A stretch of 64,000 nt of DNA from Rhizophagus clarus (taxonomy: Eukaryota; Glomeromycota; Glomeromycetes; Glomerales; Glomeraceae). This document shows positions 33,415-43,971 of the stretch, piece after piece. Position numbers and translations under genes: made by a program. Within the stretch, counting starts at the first letter, position 1. Each line of letters begins with the position of its first letter. The stretch covers positions 372,001-436,000 of the forward strand of contig BLAL01000165.1 of NCBI GenBank assembly GCA_015698045.1. The letters run 5' to 3'. Under the pieces are notes generated by a model. That model searched no databases. It worked only from the letters and a program-made list of their open reading frames with translations, and was not told the origin of the DNA.

Positions 33415-33630
33415 ATAATTTATAGTACCGCAAATAACCCACAAATAATTTATAGTACCGCAAATAACCCGCAAATAATTTATAGTACCGCAAATAACCC
33501 GCAAATAATTTATAGTACTGCAAATAACTCGCAAATAATTTATAGTACCGCAAATAACCCGCAAATAATTTATAGTACCGCAAATAACCCGCAAATAATT
33601 TATAGTACCGCAAATAACCCGCAAATCCGC
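33415..33630. repeat. 30-bp tandem repeat, about seven units
   Basis: TATAGTACCGCAAATAACCC plus CGCAAATAATT repeats with a 30-base period and only scattered changes. Because 30 is divisible by 3, it gives periodic peptide frames, which are artefacts. Confidence 0.8.
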
Positions 33631-33839
33631 AAACCCACAAATAATCCACAAATCCGTATAGTATTGCAAATAATCCGCAAATCCGCAAATAATTTACATT
33701 ATCACAAATTTGCGAATAAGTGGACAAAATTGTTCACTTTTAGTATATAAATAAATTTGGTTATATTTAATTGCGAAGATTAAATTAACATGATTCATAA
33801 GTTTACAAAATAGACAAAATTGTCTGGAGACGGAAAAAA

Positions 33840-34090
33840 AAAGTGAAAAAAAAAGTGGACAAAGTTGTCCAAACGAAAAAAAAAGCAAAAAAAAAGTGGA
33901 CAAAGTTGTCCAGACGAAAAAAAAGTGAAAAAAAAGTGGACAAAGTTGTCCAGACGAAAAAAAAAGCGAAAAAAAGTGGATAAAGTTGTCCAGACGAAAA
34001 AAAAAAGTGAAGTAAAAATGGACAAAGTTGTCCAGAGACGAAAAAAAAGGACAAAGTCGAAAAAAAAAGTGGACAAAGTTGTCCAAAACC
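33840..34090. repeat. ~42-bp tandem repeat with TGGACAAAGTTGTCCA
   Basis: About six units of GTGGACAAAGTTGTCCAGAC separated by A-rich stretches with GTGAAAAAAA. Each contains the near-palindrome GGACAAAGTTGTCC. Lys-rich plus frames and Phe-rich minus frames over it are by-products. Confidence 0.75.
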
Positions 34091-34119
34091 GAAAAATAGA
34101 CAGAAATAAAATAAAGGAG

Positions 34120-34382
34120 AAGGGGACAAAATTATCATATACCTTATCGATAAATGTAAAATTTGACAACGATTCCTCCAGATCAAAATATATACAACCT
34201 TCATTTTTTTTATATGACATTCTTACTCTATCTTGCTCAAAAGTACATGAATCAATTTTTTTATCCATCTTTGTCCAAACAAGAGAAAGTGCTGTTGAAA
34301 TTAAGCTTTCATCGTCGTCGGGTAAATAAACTTTTTTCCCACGAATTTTTGAATTGAGAACTGAACAGGGTGTTTTTGACAT
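34120..34382 (-). CDS. short hypothetical protein inside the 1.66-kb element
   Basis: From ATG 34382 the first ~88 codons (MSKTPCSVLNSKIRGKKVYL, LPDDDESLISTALSLVWTKM, CIYFDLEESL) look protein-like, with balanced composition. Beyond about 34120 the frame enters the Phe-rich repeat and continues to 33795, so the real 3' end is unclear. It may be a captured host exon. No domain recognised. Confidence 0.3.
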
Positions 34383-34927
34383 TTCTAATATATTTATTCA
34401 ATATTTTAAAAGCTGATACTTTATTTTTTATTTTTAAAATGAAGAGGGAAGAAAGCAATTGGGGTACTAAAAACTGTAAAAACTGATATTTATTTAATTG
34501 ATCAAATAATAACATTTGATAACGCAATTGTTTTGATACGTAATTGTATATTGTGATATGTTTGATAGAATGAGTTTTGATACAATGATATATATAATTG
34601 TTAAAATAATGTATTGATTATGGCTGAATAATCTGATATATTATTATTATTTTAATTGGATTTTGGAAATAATATTCCTGTATTCTGGCGAGAAAATTTT
34701 TTTTTTGCTTCGGTGGGAATATTTTACAAAAAAAAAATGATCATGTGAAGATGATCTACAGTCAATCATAATTTTTGAGATTATTCGGATTATTTGCAGA
34801 TTATTTGCAGATTTGCAGATTATTTGCGATTGCGGATTTATGAATAATTATTCTTCAAAATCCGCAATGTTTTGCAATATCGCAAATCGCAATTAATCCG
34901 CAATTAGGGTATTGCGGACACATCTTT

Positions 34928-34937
34928 ACCTGTAATT
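34928..34937. repeat. 10-bp target duplication (right), ACCTGTAATT
   Basis: Second copy of the duplication described at 33262-33271. Confidence 0.8.
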
Positions 34938-35010
34938 TTGTTGTTATGAAAACTGCAGGGTGATCCATTATCATTGTTCTTTCTAAGCTATTGAGATTTA
35001 GAAGACCAAT

Positions 35011-35487
35011 CTACTGGATGTAAGGCCATGAGGTGAAGAGGTGTTGCTGAGATTTGTTGTGTAGATTAGAGGCAGCCAGGTAAGTATGGCAAGCGCGTTG
35101 CGCCCATTTCCTCATGTTGCCCTGTAAAGGACCTAGATAATTAAACGTGGTAGTCATTAATGCCGAAGGATCAGACTTAGGGGAAAGAAAAATAGGAGAT
35201 AAGTTTGTGGCTTCTTTTGATAATTGATTGGCTTGGTCGTTAAACTGGTCTCCTGAATGGGATTTCACTTTCATGAAAGTTACCACCAGATGCTTCTGTT
35301 CGATTAAATGTAGGATTAGAGACCAAACTGGGTAGGTATTAAATTTGAGTCGTTGACACATGAAGAAGTTGATGCGTGAAAATTTGTTGTAATTGTGGAT
35401 GGTGTTGAGTAAATCTGTGAATATATTGACATATGAGTTAGCTGGGGATACTATTAAAGTAGTAAGAACGGCGAAAGTTTCAGCCAT
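35011..35487 (-). pseudogene. LINE RNase H domain
   Basis: Begins AETFAVLTTLIV, with IFTDL (catalytic Asp context) and VKSHSGDQFNDQANQLSKEA, which is the HxG...NDxAD-type segment of retroelement RNase H. It belongs to ORF2 of the LINE between the reverse transcriptase and the C-terminal Cys/His region (CTECN...HLDYCLAH at 33061-33261). Confidence 0.7.
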
Positions 35488-36477
35488 GGTTGACGAAGGC
35501 TGAAATATCGACGCGCCTTAGAAGGGGTAGGATTACTAGATGTAGTTGTTTTGATCTATGCAAAACCCATAACAGATCTGCAGAGACCATCTTGAAAAAG
35601 GGATCCATCTGTATAAAAAGATAAATTGGAAAAGTTAATAAATTGATGTGCTAAAAATGAAAGTCTATCTATGGTTGCATCAAATCCTATAACTAAATTT
35701 TTTATATAGAGAGGAGATAAAGGATTGAGTATGGGGTTGTTGTTATAAGTAGAAAAAGTAGCAGGTAAATTATTCCTGGGAACAGGGATTATAAGGGTGA
35801 GGAAGTTATTAGTATGTTGTGATCTTTAGTAATCATTGTATGCAATTGTGCGTAGAGTGTGATGGTGTAAAAGTCAGAAATTTCCACGTCTGTTTTGGAG
35901 CGGTGATGTGAGCAGGGATGTGGAGAGGACGATACACGTTGATGGTGAGTAATTTAGTAGTGGCTATATATAATGTGCATATCGAAGGGTTGGAGACATT
36001 ATAAATGTGACGAGAGCATCCTTTGCACAGTCTAAGAAATAAGGTTTTCCTTCTAGGGGTGGAGGCAGTCATGACAGTTGAATAGGCTGGAGAAAAATCC
36101 TTTACATATGCCTGGATGTAGTGCTGAATTTGGGTGATAGAGCAAGAACCCAGGTGATTCGTTTGTGTGATAGATTTACTATAAATGATATCTGAAATTT
36201 TGGCGTCCCATGTAATGACCCATTCATTATATGGGTTGAACGTTGGGCTGTCCCGTATTTGAGGAGAGTGTCGTAATAACCATTAAATTAGCGGGACAGA
36301 CATAGGTGTAGTGTATTTCATAGAGGACGCAGACCAAGTAGTGGATAGTAATTTCTTGTACTAATTAGGAGTACGACTGGTCTATTTATTATTATTGAGT
36401 ATTTTTATGTCTTGATAAGGTCAGAGGAAACTTCCGTCTTCTGAACTGATTTGGTCCAAAAATAATAATCGTTTGGC

Positions 36478-37520
36478 TCAGAGGCTATTTAGGTCTGATT
36501 TTGATAAATTTGGGATGTATTGAATGATAGGGGAATATCCTCCTGTAATTTTGAGGTCAAAGTTAGGTATAAAGAATAGATTAATGGAACTGAACGCATA
36601 AATTCTTTTTAATAGGAGCATGTCAAAAAGTCTAAAAGGAGCTAATAATTTAAGCTCGTCCCTTATGGGGTAATTTGCAGTCCATAGAATGTCCATGATT
36701 GCAGTGATTATTTGTTGGATGGCTATTACGTGTAATAATGGAGAATTGAATAATAGTTGAGTAAGAGATAAATGACTGCTGATTTGATTGAAGAAAAAAT
36801 TACTAATTGATGGAAACATGTTATTGTAAATAATGTTATCCAGGGTATTAAGGGGTAAGTGAAGACTATGTTTGAAAATTTTTTTAATGGGAGCGAGAAT
36901 GTTATCATATTTCCGGTGTGTAAGAAAAAAAAATTAGTTTCTATATTCTAAAATAGGAATTAGAATTTTGTTAATGATATAGATGATGTGGTTATGGGTG
37001 ATTTTTTTCCTCCTTAACAATGTGGCAAAAAATCTTGCAGTTTGTGTTAGTTTATTAATGTGAGGACGGGTATTATTAAATGCATTAATGTATATCCCTA
37101 GTATTTTAGCGCAGTCCTTACAGCCTAGCGTTGTGGTAGTCCAAGTTTTCCCTTGTATTTGGATCTGGATGGGTTTGTTCGCTATGGAATTGTTATTGGT
37201 TAGGATGCAGTATTTGTCTTTGTTAATTTTGATGTTGGCAACTTTGTAAAATTCTTCTGCCATTGATAATAGGCGATTAAGGGCTGAAAGCAAGGGAGCG
37301 ACCTATGTGGTGTCATCTAAATATCCTTGTACAGAAAGGGTGTATTTGACATTTCTATCGGCAGAAGAGTCCCAGATGTTTTTCTTCCTATTGACGGTGA
37401 TTGTAAAGCGTTCTTCTGGAGGGATGGGAGTTGTGTTAATATAGGTAAATAAAGGGTCATAATAAACGATTCACATTAGGGGACTTATGACTTCGCCTTG
37501 ATCTATTCCTTGGATGACTT
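36478..37520 (-). pseudogene. LINE reverse transcriptase, C-terminal half
   Basis: Starts with YKVIQGIDQGEVISPLM then TGA where Trp is expected (near 37478). The catalytic box YLDD follows near 37320, then TAG, ALNRLLSMAEEFYKVANIKI, KILGIYIN and a thumb region. Separated from the N-terminal half by the element at 37525-41093. Confidence 0.75.
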
Positions 37521-37524
37521 TGTA

Positions 37525-40500
37525 TTCATCGGGAAAGTTATATTAGTTCAGATCTGTGGTGATCTGCAATTTTAGCAGATTGCCGCATTTTTTTAATGCA
37601 ATTTTGTTAAGAATCTGCGCAATACTGCAAAAATTATTTTTTTTATTTTTTCAAAGATTTTTTTATGAAAAATTTGTGATAATCTCCAAAATTGCAGATT
37701 TTTAAAAATACTTTGTACAAAAATCTTTAAAGATTTTCACAATTTTCTTCTTTAATTTGATAAACTTTGCATATTTATTTTGATAAACTTTACATCACTA
37801 ATTTTTTAAACTTTTTTAAAGAAACAATTTTTTTCTATCACTTTAAAGAAATAATTTTATAACACTTTTAAAGAAATAATTCTTTTAAAAAAATAATTTT
37901 TTAACACTTTTAAAGAAATAATTTTTTAACGCTTTAAAAAAATTAATTTGTTTAAAGATACCAAAGAAAAAAAAAATAAATTTTTAATAGATTCTTTTTT
38001 AAGCTTCGAAGCTTGTCAGATAATCAGACTTTAAGAATAATTTTTTTTTAAAAAAAAAAAAATAAAAAATACTGTTTTTTTATAAGGTTCGAAGTCTTTA
38101 AGACAAATTTTCCAATGTTTGACGAAATAACAAAGGTATAAGTTCTGGATTCAAACAAAAATTTTTTACTTATGGTTTTAAAGTGCGGGATGAACGAGAA
38201 ATTAGGAAGTTTTCAAATTTCAAAGTTTTACAGACAAAAATGGCAAGATCTGTCTTGCGAAGCTATTTTAAAAATTTTTTTTTTTGTAGCTTCTTTTCTA
38301 AGTTTTGGACGAGCCCAAAGCCCTTTTCAGACTCTATTTCAAAGGTTAGAGATCCTGAATGTTAAAGAACAGCCCTGGACTCTCTACTTCGAAGGGTAGA
38401 AATCCTTGACACTGAAGAACAGTTCTGGACTCTCCATTTTGAAGGTTATAGTCTTTGACACTGAAGAACGGCTCTGAACTCTCCATTTCGAAGGTTAAAG
38501 CCTTCAAGTATATTAATTTATTTAACGAACATTATAAACATTCAATTTTTATATTTTTTTAGGTCTGGAAGCCAAAGTACAGCTCTGGACTTTTTTTTTG
38601 TTATTTTTAATTTTTTTTGGGGTCTAGAAGCTGAAGTACAGCTCCAGATTTTTTTATTGATTTAATTTAACAAACGTTAACTAACGTTTGATTTCTTTTT
38701 CTTTTTTTAGGTCTGGAACTTCATTTTGAGGCGGATCACTTTAAGAGTAAAAAAAATTCATTTTTTTTTTGTATTTTAGCGAAACGTTAGTAACGTTTCA
38801 CTTTTTTTCTTTTTTTTAGGTCCAAAACTCAATTTCGAGGCAGACCATTAAGTAAAAAAAAAATGATTTTTTTTTGTATTTTAGCGAAACGTTAGTAACA
38901 TTTTGCATTTCTTCATTTTTTTAGGTCCAGAACTCCATTTTGAGACGGATCACTAAGTAAAAAAAATGATTTTTTTTTTATATTTTAGCGAAACGTTAGT
39001 ATCGTTTCACATTTCTTCCTTTTTTTAGGTCTGGAACTCCATTTCAAGGCGGACTACTAAGTAAAAAAAAAAATGATTTTTTTTTGTATTTTAGCGAAAT
39101 GTTAGTAACGTTTCGCATTTCTTTCTTTTTTTTTAGGTCCAGAACTCCATTCGAGATGGACCACTTTAAGTAAAAAAAAAATCATTTTTTTTTGTATTTT
39201 AGTGAAACGTTAGTAATCTTTTGCTTTTATCCATTTTTTTAGGTCCGGAACTCCATTTCGAGGTGGACTATATATATGATATTTCAAAGGTAAAATATCT
39301 TTGAAAATTATTATTTTTTTTTGTTTTATTTAAACAAACGTTACTAATGTTCATTTTTTTTATTTTTTAGGTTCGGAAGTTCTTTATAGGTGGACTACTG
39401 TAAGTAAAAAAAAAAATAATTTTTTTTTACTTTTATTTTAACGAACATTAACTAATGTTCGTTTTCTTTCTTTTTTAGGTCTGAAAGAAGTGGACCGAGT
39501 TATTTCGAAGGTAAAAAACTTCAAAATAAATTTTTTTTTTTATATTTTTATTTTATGAAACATTACTAATGTTTTATTTCATTTTTTAGGTCTGGAACTC
39601 TAATTCAAAGCGGACCATGGTATTTCAAAGATAAAGAAACTTCAAAATATCTTTTTTTTTATTATTTTAACGAACGTTAACTAATGTTCATTTTCTTTCT
39701 TTTTTAGATCTGGAACTCCTTTAGGGGCGGACTATGATATTTTGAAGGTATAATATCTTCGAAAATTTTTACTTTTTTTTTTATTTTATTTTAATGAACG
39801 TTACTAACATTTGTTTTTTTATTTTTTTAGATCCAGACGTTCCATTTCGAAGACTGGACTCTATTCGAAGGTAAGGCCTTCAATTTTTTTTTTGTTTTTA
39901 TTTAATGAATGTTAATGAATGTTTATTAACGTCCATTTTTTCTTTTTTAGATCTAGTAACCATTTTCGAAGACTATTTTGAAGGTATGACCTTCAAAAAA
40001 AAATTTAATTTTTTTGTTTAACGAACGTTGCTAATGTTCGATGTTTTTTATTTTTTTAGGTCCAGACGAAGCCCAGACTCCATTCAAAGGTAATTTATCA
40101 CTTTCAAATTTCTTTTTACTTTTATTATAATGAACGTTACTAACGTTTGATTTTTTCTTTCTTTTTAGATCCTGGACGTTGAAATACTGTACATCTCTCG
40201 AAGGTACCTTTAATTTTTGGGTTTTTTTATTCAATGAATGTTTACTAACGTTCTTTATTTTCTTATTCTTTCTTTTGTAGGTCCACAGTTGGATTCCTAG
40301 AAGAAATTTCGAATGTAGAATTTCGAAATTTGTTTAATTTCCTTTTTAATGAGATGTTTTATTAACGCTTATTTTTATAGATCTGGGGCTTCCTGGAACA
40401 TTACGAAACTTTGAAGGTGCTCTACGAAGTTCCTTTTACTATTTTTTTGAAATTTCTTAAATAAACATTTGCTAACATTTTATTTATTTTGTTTCTTGTA

Positions 40501-41093
40501 AGTTTACAGCTTCTGGACAAAGATTTTGAAGGTATTTATCTTCAAAATTATTTCATTTTTTTTTATTTAAACGAAAAGTCAGTTAATATTTTGCTTTTCT
40601 TTTATTGTAGATCTACAGTTTTCTTTAGGAGCGATAATATTTTCACGTTTTGACGCGTTTTGTTGGATCAAAAAAGTTAAAAGTTGTTTGTTGGAATCGA
40701 ACCAACTGGAACAATGTCCAAACCATTAATAACAACATAATTTGAACATCAGTAAAGAAAAGAAAAGGGGACTTTTTAATTAGTGTATTTAGTTAGCAAA
40801 TAGGATAGTTTAATATATGTACTTTTAAATTTGTAAATATCTTTAATTAATAAATTAATATTAGTTAATATTAAAGTTAAAATACTACCTAATTGTAAAT
40901 TTGCATTAGTGTTTTTGAAAAATTTCGCAGATTTATTTTTGAAAAATTTCGCAGGTTTTTTTGTGCTTGCAGATCTGCGCAGAAATCCATGAAATTTTTC
41001 AGTGCTGCGCATCAGCATATTCTCAGATCTGCGCAGAATTGGATTCCGCAGAATTGCACAGATCTGTAGACCAAAATTTTTCCGATGTTGGGT
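37525..41093. mobile_element. ~3.5-kb insertion inside the LINE reverse transcriptase
   Basis: The reverse transcriptase is cut between PTGYT (41100) and DEYKVIQGIDQGE (37525). The ends show an imperfect inverted repeat: left TTCATCGGGAAAG...CAGATCTGTG against the complement of the right end AACATCGGAAAAA...CAGATCTGTG. Both subterminal regions are rich in CTGCGCA/TGCGCAG words. No transposase frame. The middle is the micro-exon-like array (38558-40640). Exact borders and duplication are uncertain by several bases. Confidence 0.6.
38558..40640 (+). repeat. tandem array of ~20 intron/micro-exon-like units
   Basis: Units of ~100-120 bases repeat about 20 times (acceptors near 38571, 38700, 38820, 38925, 39028, 39137, 39241, 39370, 39478, 39590, 39707, 39828, 39948, 40058, 40168, 40280, 40380, 40500, 40610). 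Each has a pyrimidine run ending TTTTTAG, then a 30-60 base body like GTCTGGAACTCCATTTCGA, then GTAA(A/G) or GTAT, then a palindromic ACGTTA(G/C)TAACGT-type core containing a TACTAAC-like branch-point word. That is the order of 3' splice site, exon, 5' splice site, branch point. It is periodic on the plus strand only. Confidence 0.75.
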
Positions 41094-41099
41094 AGTGTA

Positions 41100-41966
41100 T
41101 CCTGTAGGTATTATTACTTGGTTATAGCGATTAGTGAAAAATTGAAGGATAAGGGTATTGATTTTGTTAGGAATACCAATACGCTGTAAGGAGAGTTTGA
41201 GAAGAGAGGTGTCAATTCTGTCATAAGCTTTGGAGAGGTCTTGTAGACCAATCCAAAGTTCTTGTTTGTGGCCTTTGAGGTTAGCCATTTCGATGGTGTG
41301 GGTAAGGTGCTGTAATGGTTGGTATGTTGACTCATCAGATAGCCCAGCTCTGTTATTTAGTTGGAGGATGCTGGCGTTTGATAGTACGTTATGGAGGTGA
41401 GAAGTAATTATTTTTATAAAGAGTTTTTGAAATATTTCTAGTAAAATTATTGGACGGGTATTCTTGATATCATTACCCCAGTCTGTCAGCTTTGGGATTG
41501 GGTAAAGGTGAGCATTGTTTCAGCCATTCGGTAGGTGTCCTGAGGTTAAGATATCATTGAAAAAGTTAACAATAAAGTCAAAAAAGTCTTTATGTAAATG
41601 CTTGATGTCCTCGTATGTAATGTCCGAGACACCAGAAGCTTTATGGTTAGGTAGTGAAGATATGGTTGACGTTACTTCTTCTATGGTAATTAGGATGAGG
41701 ACAGAGTCGTAAGTACTTGGAGATATATGTGATAAATGACGATATATATCTCTGAATGGAGGAGGTATGTCAGATATAGATTTATAGTTAGATATTGATT
41801 CTAAGTCTTGTAATGATTGACCAAGGGTTTGAAAGTGTTCATTGACATGAAACGCTATGGTATCTGGGCATCTTGTCAGGGTTTGTGCTTGTGTAGTGGG
41901 ATCTGTGATGATTAACCAATCTAGATATATTGTTTTCAGTTTACGATCTATAATAGAGTTGATCAT
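41100..41966 (-). pseudogene. LINE reverse transcriptase, N-terminal half
   Basis: Contains SSLPNHKASGVSDITYEDIK (fingers), TGA at 41520 within LPNG-stop-NNAHLYPIPK, NTRPIILLEIFQK, and GLQDLSKAYDRID, the palm block with the first catalytic Asp. It ends at the insertion after QVIIPTGYT. Confidence 0.8.
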
Positions 41967-42599
41967 TTTCCTCTGGTTAGAAATAATATTATTATTCCTT
42001 TATGTTATATATTTGTTGATATTTTTAAAGTCATATTTCAGTTGACGTTCTTTTAATAATTCTTTACAAGTGTGAAGCCCCTTTTGAATAATGTTCTTCG
42101 TTTGTTTGAAATTTGAACGAAGGATTTGCAAGGGCAATTGTGTGAATATGAGTGCTTCAAAGAGTTTGTTGATGTTATAAAGGTTTCATCTAAGTGATGA
42201 CCAGTTAGACCAATAATCATTCCAACTCTTAAAAGTGATTGAATCAAATATTGTTTGACTGGTATGTTCCAATTTTCATTTGCTGAAGCGCGAAAGTGTG
42301 TCATGTATAATGATTATTTTGTTTTTGAGTCATCTGATGGATAGCGGTGTGTCGTTCTTGTAGTGCGATAACTGTTTGTATGGTTTCAACGGAACTGATT
42401 TGTCGAACTTAATGGCTTCGATGGAGTATTTTATAATTTTCCATTTTTTGTTGACACGATATTTAGAGAGTCTTATTTCAGAATAAGCGTCTGGAAGTCA
42501 TTGTTGAATATTTTTGTTTAGATGTAACAAAGAGCGATTGGTGTAAATTTTCCATTTTTCTTTGTCCATTTGGTTATAGTTGTATTTTAATTTTTTTTG

Positions 42600-43603
42600 T
42601 TGTGACAGTCAGTATGTGATTAGATCAGTTTGTTTTTCTAATGACTTATGAAAGTAGAAGAGGTTAGAGTCAATGATTATAAAGGGAGCTTTATGGTCGG
42701 TAGAGAATTCTAGGGTGGGATTGATTGTGTGCACGTCAGAGAAAAACATGTTTTTTATGATGTATTGAGAGGTGTAGATATGATCAATCGCCAAAGTGGG
42801 TATTGACCCTTCTCTGTTGACCCTAGTTGGAAGTAAAGTATCATGAATGAATTTGATAGTGTTAATTAGGTTGTGTTTTTTTAGTGAGTGGAAGATTTCT
42901 TTTTTCTATGAGGGTGTATGTGACGATGTCCCTTTGGATTTGCGTTAAAATCGCCCATTATCATGATGTGACTGTGTGGTAGATTTTTGTGTTTGTTGAT
43001 TGATTGGTTGATGTGATTGTATAGGTTCTGGATGTATTCTTTTTTTTGGTTATTTGCGTAAACGTAGGTGTTAATGATTAAGAGATGCATTTTTTTGAAG
43101 TGGAGTTCTATTTCTATACATCATCCTTTGTATAGCCAAATTTTCCCTAAATGTTTAGTAAATTGTTTGGTTAAAATGATGCCAACACCACTGCTGGGAT
43201 CGCTGTATGGATCTCTGTTGGTGTCTTTAATGAGAGTAAGGTGTCCTGAAGGATGTAAGATATCATTGTTGAGAGCAGGGTTATATATAGGTATAAGTTG
43301 TTTAGATGGAAATATGTGGGGTTGGGTGATACCTATTTCTGTTAAACCTAATATTGAAAAATTATGTATGATGAAAAAGTCTGATATAGAGTTTAATTTT
43401 GTTTGGAACTGCCATTGTATATTGAGTATTCCTATTTTGAGGTAAACTATCGTATAATTATTGTTATCGTTAGTAGAATAAGGGGGATAGTAATCTGGGG
43501 GTAAATCATTAATATTGTTGAGTATCAAAAGATCTTTATTGTTATTAATAGGGCAGGATGAAAAGTCAATGTTAATATTATGTTGATTCGTATCCATATT
43601 CAT
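42600..43603 (-). pseudogene. LINE APE-type endonuclease
   Basis: Starts MNMDTNQHNINIDFSSCPIN. Endonuclease/exonuclease/phosphatase fold landmarks appear in order: KIGILNIQ, LGLTEIGI (catalytic Glu), GVGIILT, HLLIINTYVYAN, MIMGDFNANP (near 42955) and AIDHIYTS (near 42780). TGA near 43121 (YKG-stop-CIEIELHF) and at least one frameshift break the frame. Confidence 0.75.
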
Positions 43604-43971
43604 TTGTCACGTACTGAAAGTATTATCTGTATTATTGTTGTTATCCATCATAAAAAAAAAATTGGTTAGTTTTTGATGTGATATCTTATCTAGTTTTCGT
43701 TAAAATCATTATGGGATAATCGAATGAGTCCAAAAAGTTATAGCCGGGAAAGAGTAGTTCATTGTCCACTTCTGGGGTAGATGCCCCAGTTGGTTGGAAT
43801 GAAACTAGATATGTTGAATGATAGTTGGCCAGTGGTTTCTGAGTCTGCTGTAACTGTGTATATGTCAATGTCATCAGTGTCTTTGTCAAGAGGTTGGAAA
43901 TAATCCTGTTGGGAGCTAAATACCGATTGTTATGCTAGGTACTCGTAATTATCTGAGTTATAGTCAGAATG

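Larger units (their letters stand above)
33272..34927. mobile_element. 1,656-bp non-autonomous DNA element, Mutator-like by duplication size
   Basis: Imperfect terminal inverted repeats (AAGGATGGGTCCTCAAT at left; AAAGATGTGTCCGCAAT as complement of the right end, 4 mismatches in 17) with a perfect 10-bp duplication, in the 8-11 bp range of Mutator-like elements. Subterminal regions at both ends are filled with GCAAAT/ATTTGC words. No transposase is present. It carries a small minus-strand frame (34120-34382) and two tandem arrays. Confidence 0.7.

Noticed and set aside
33865..34329. Lys-rich plus-strand frame of 154 codons
   Set aside because: It is the complement of a tandem repeat array with A-runs; composition is repetitive and no family resemblance exists.
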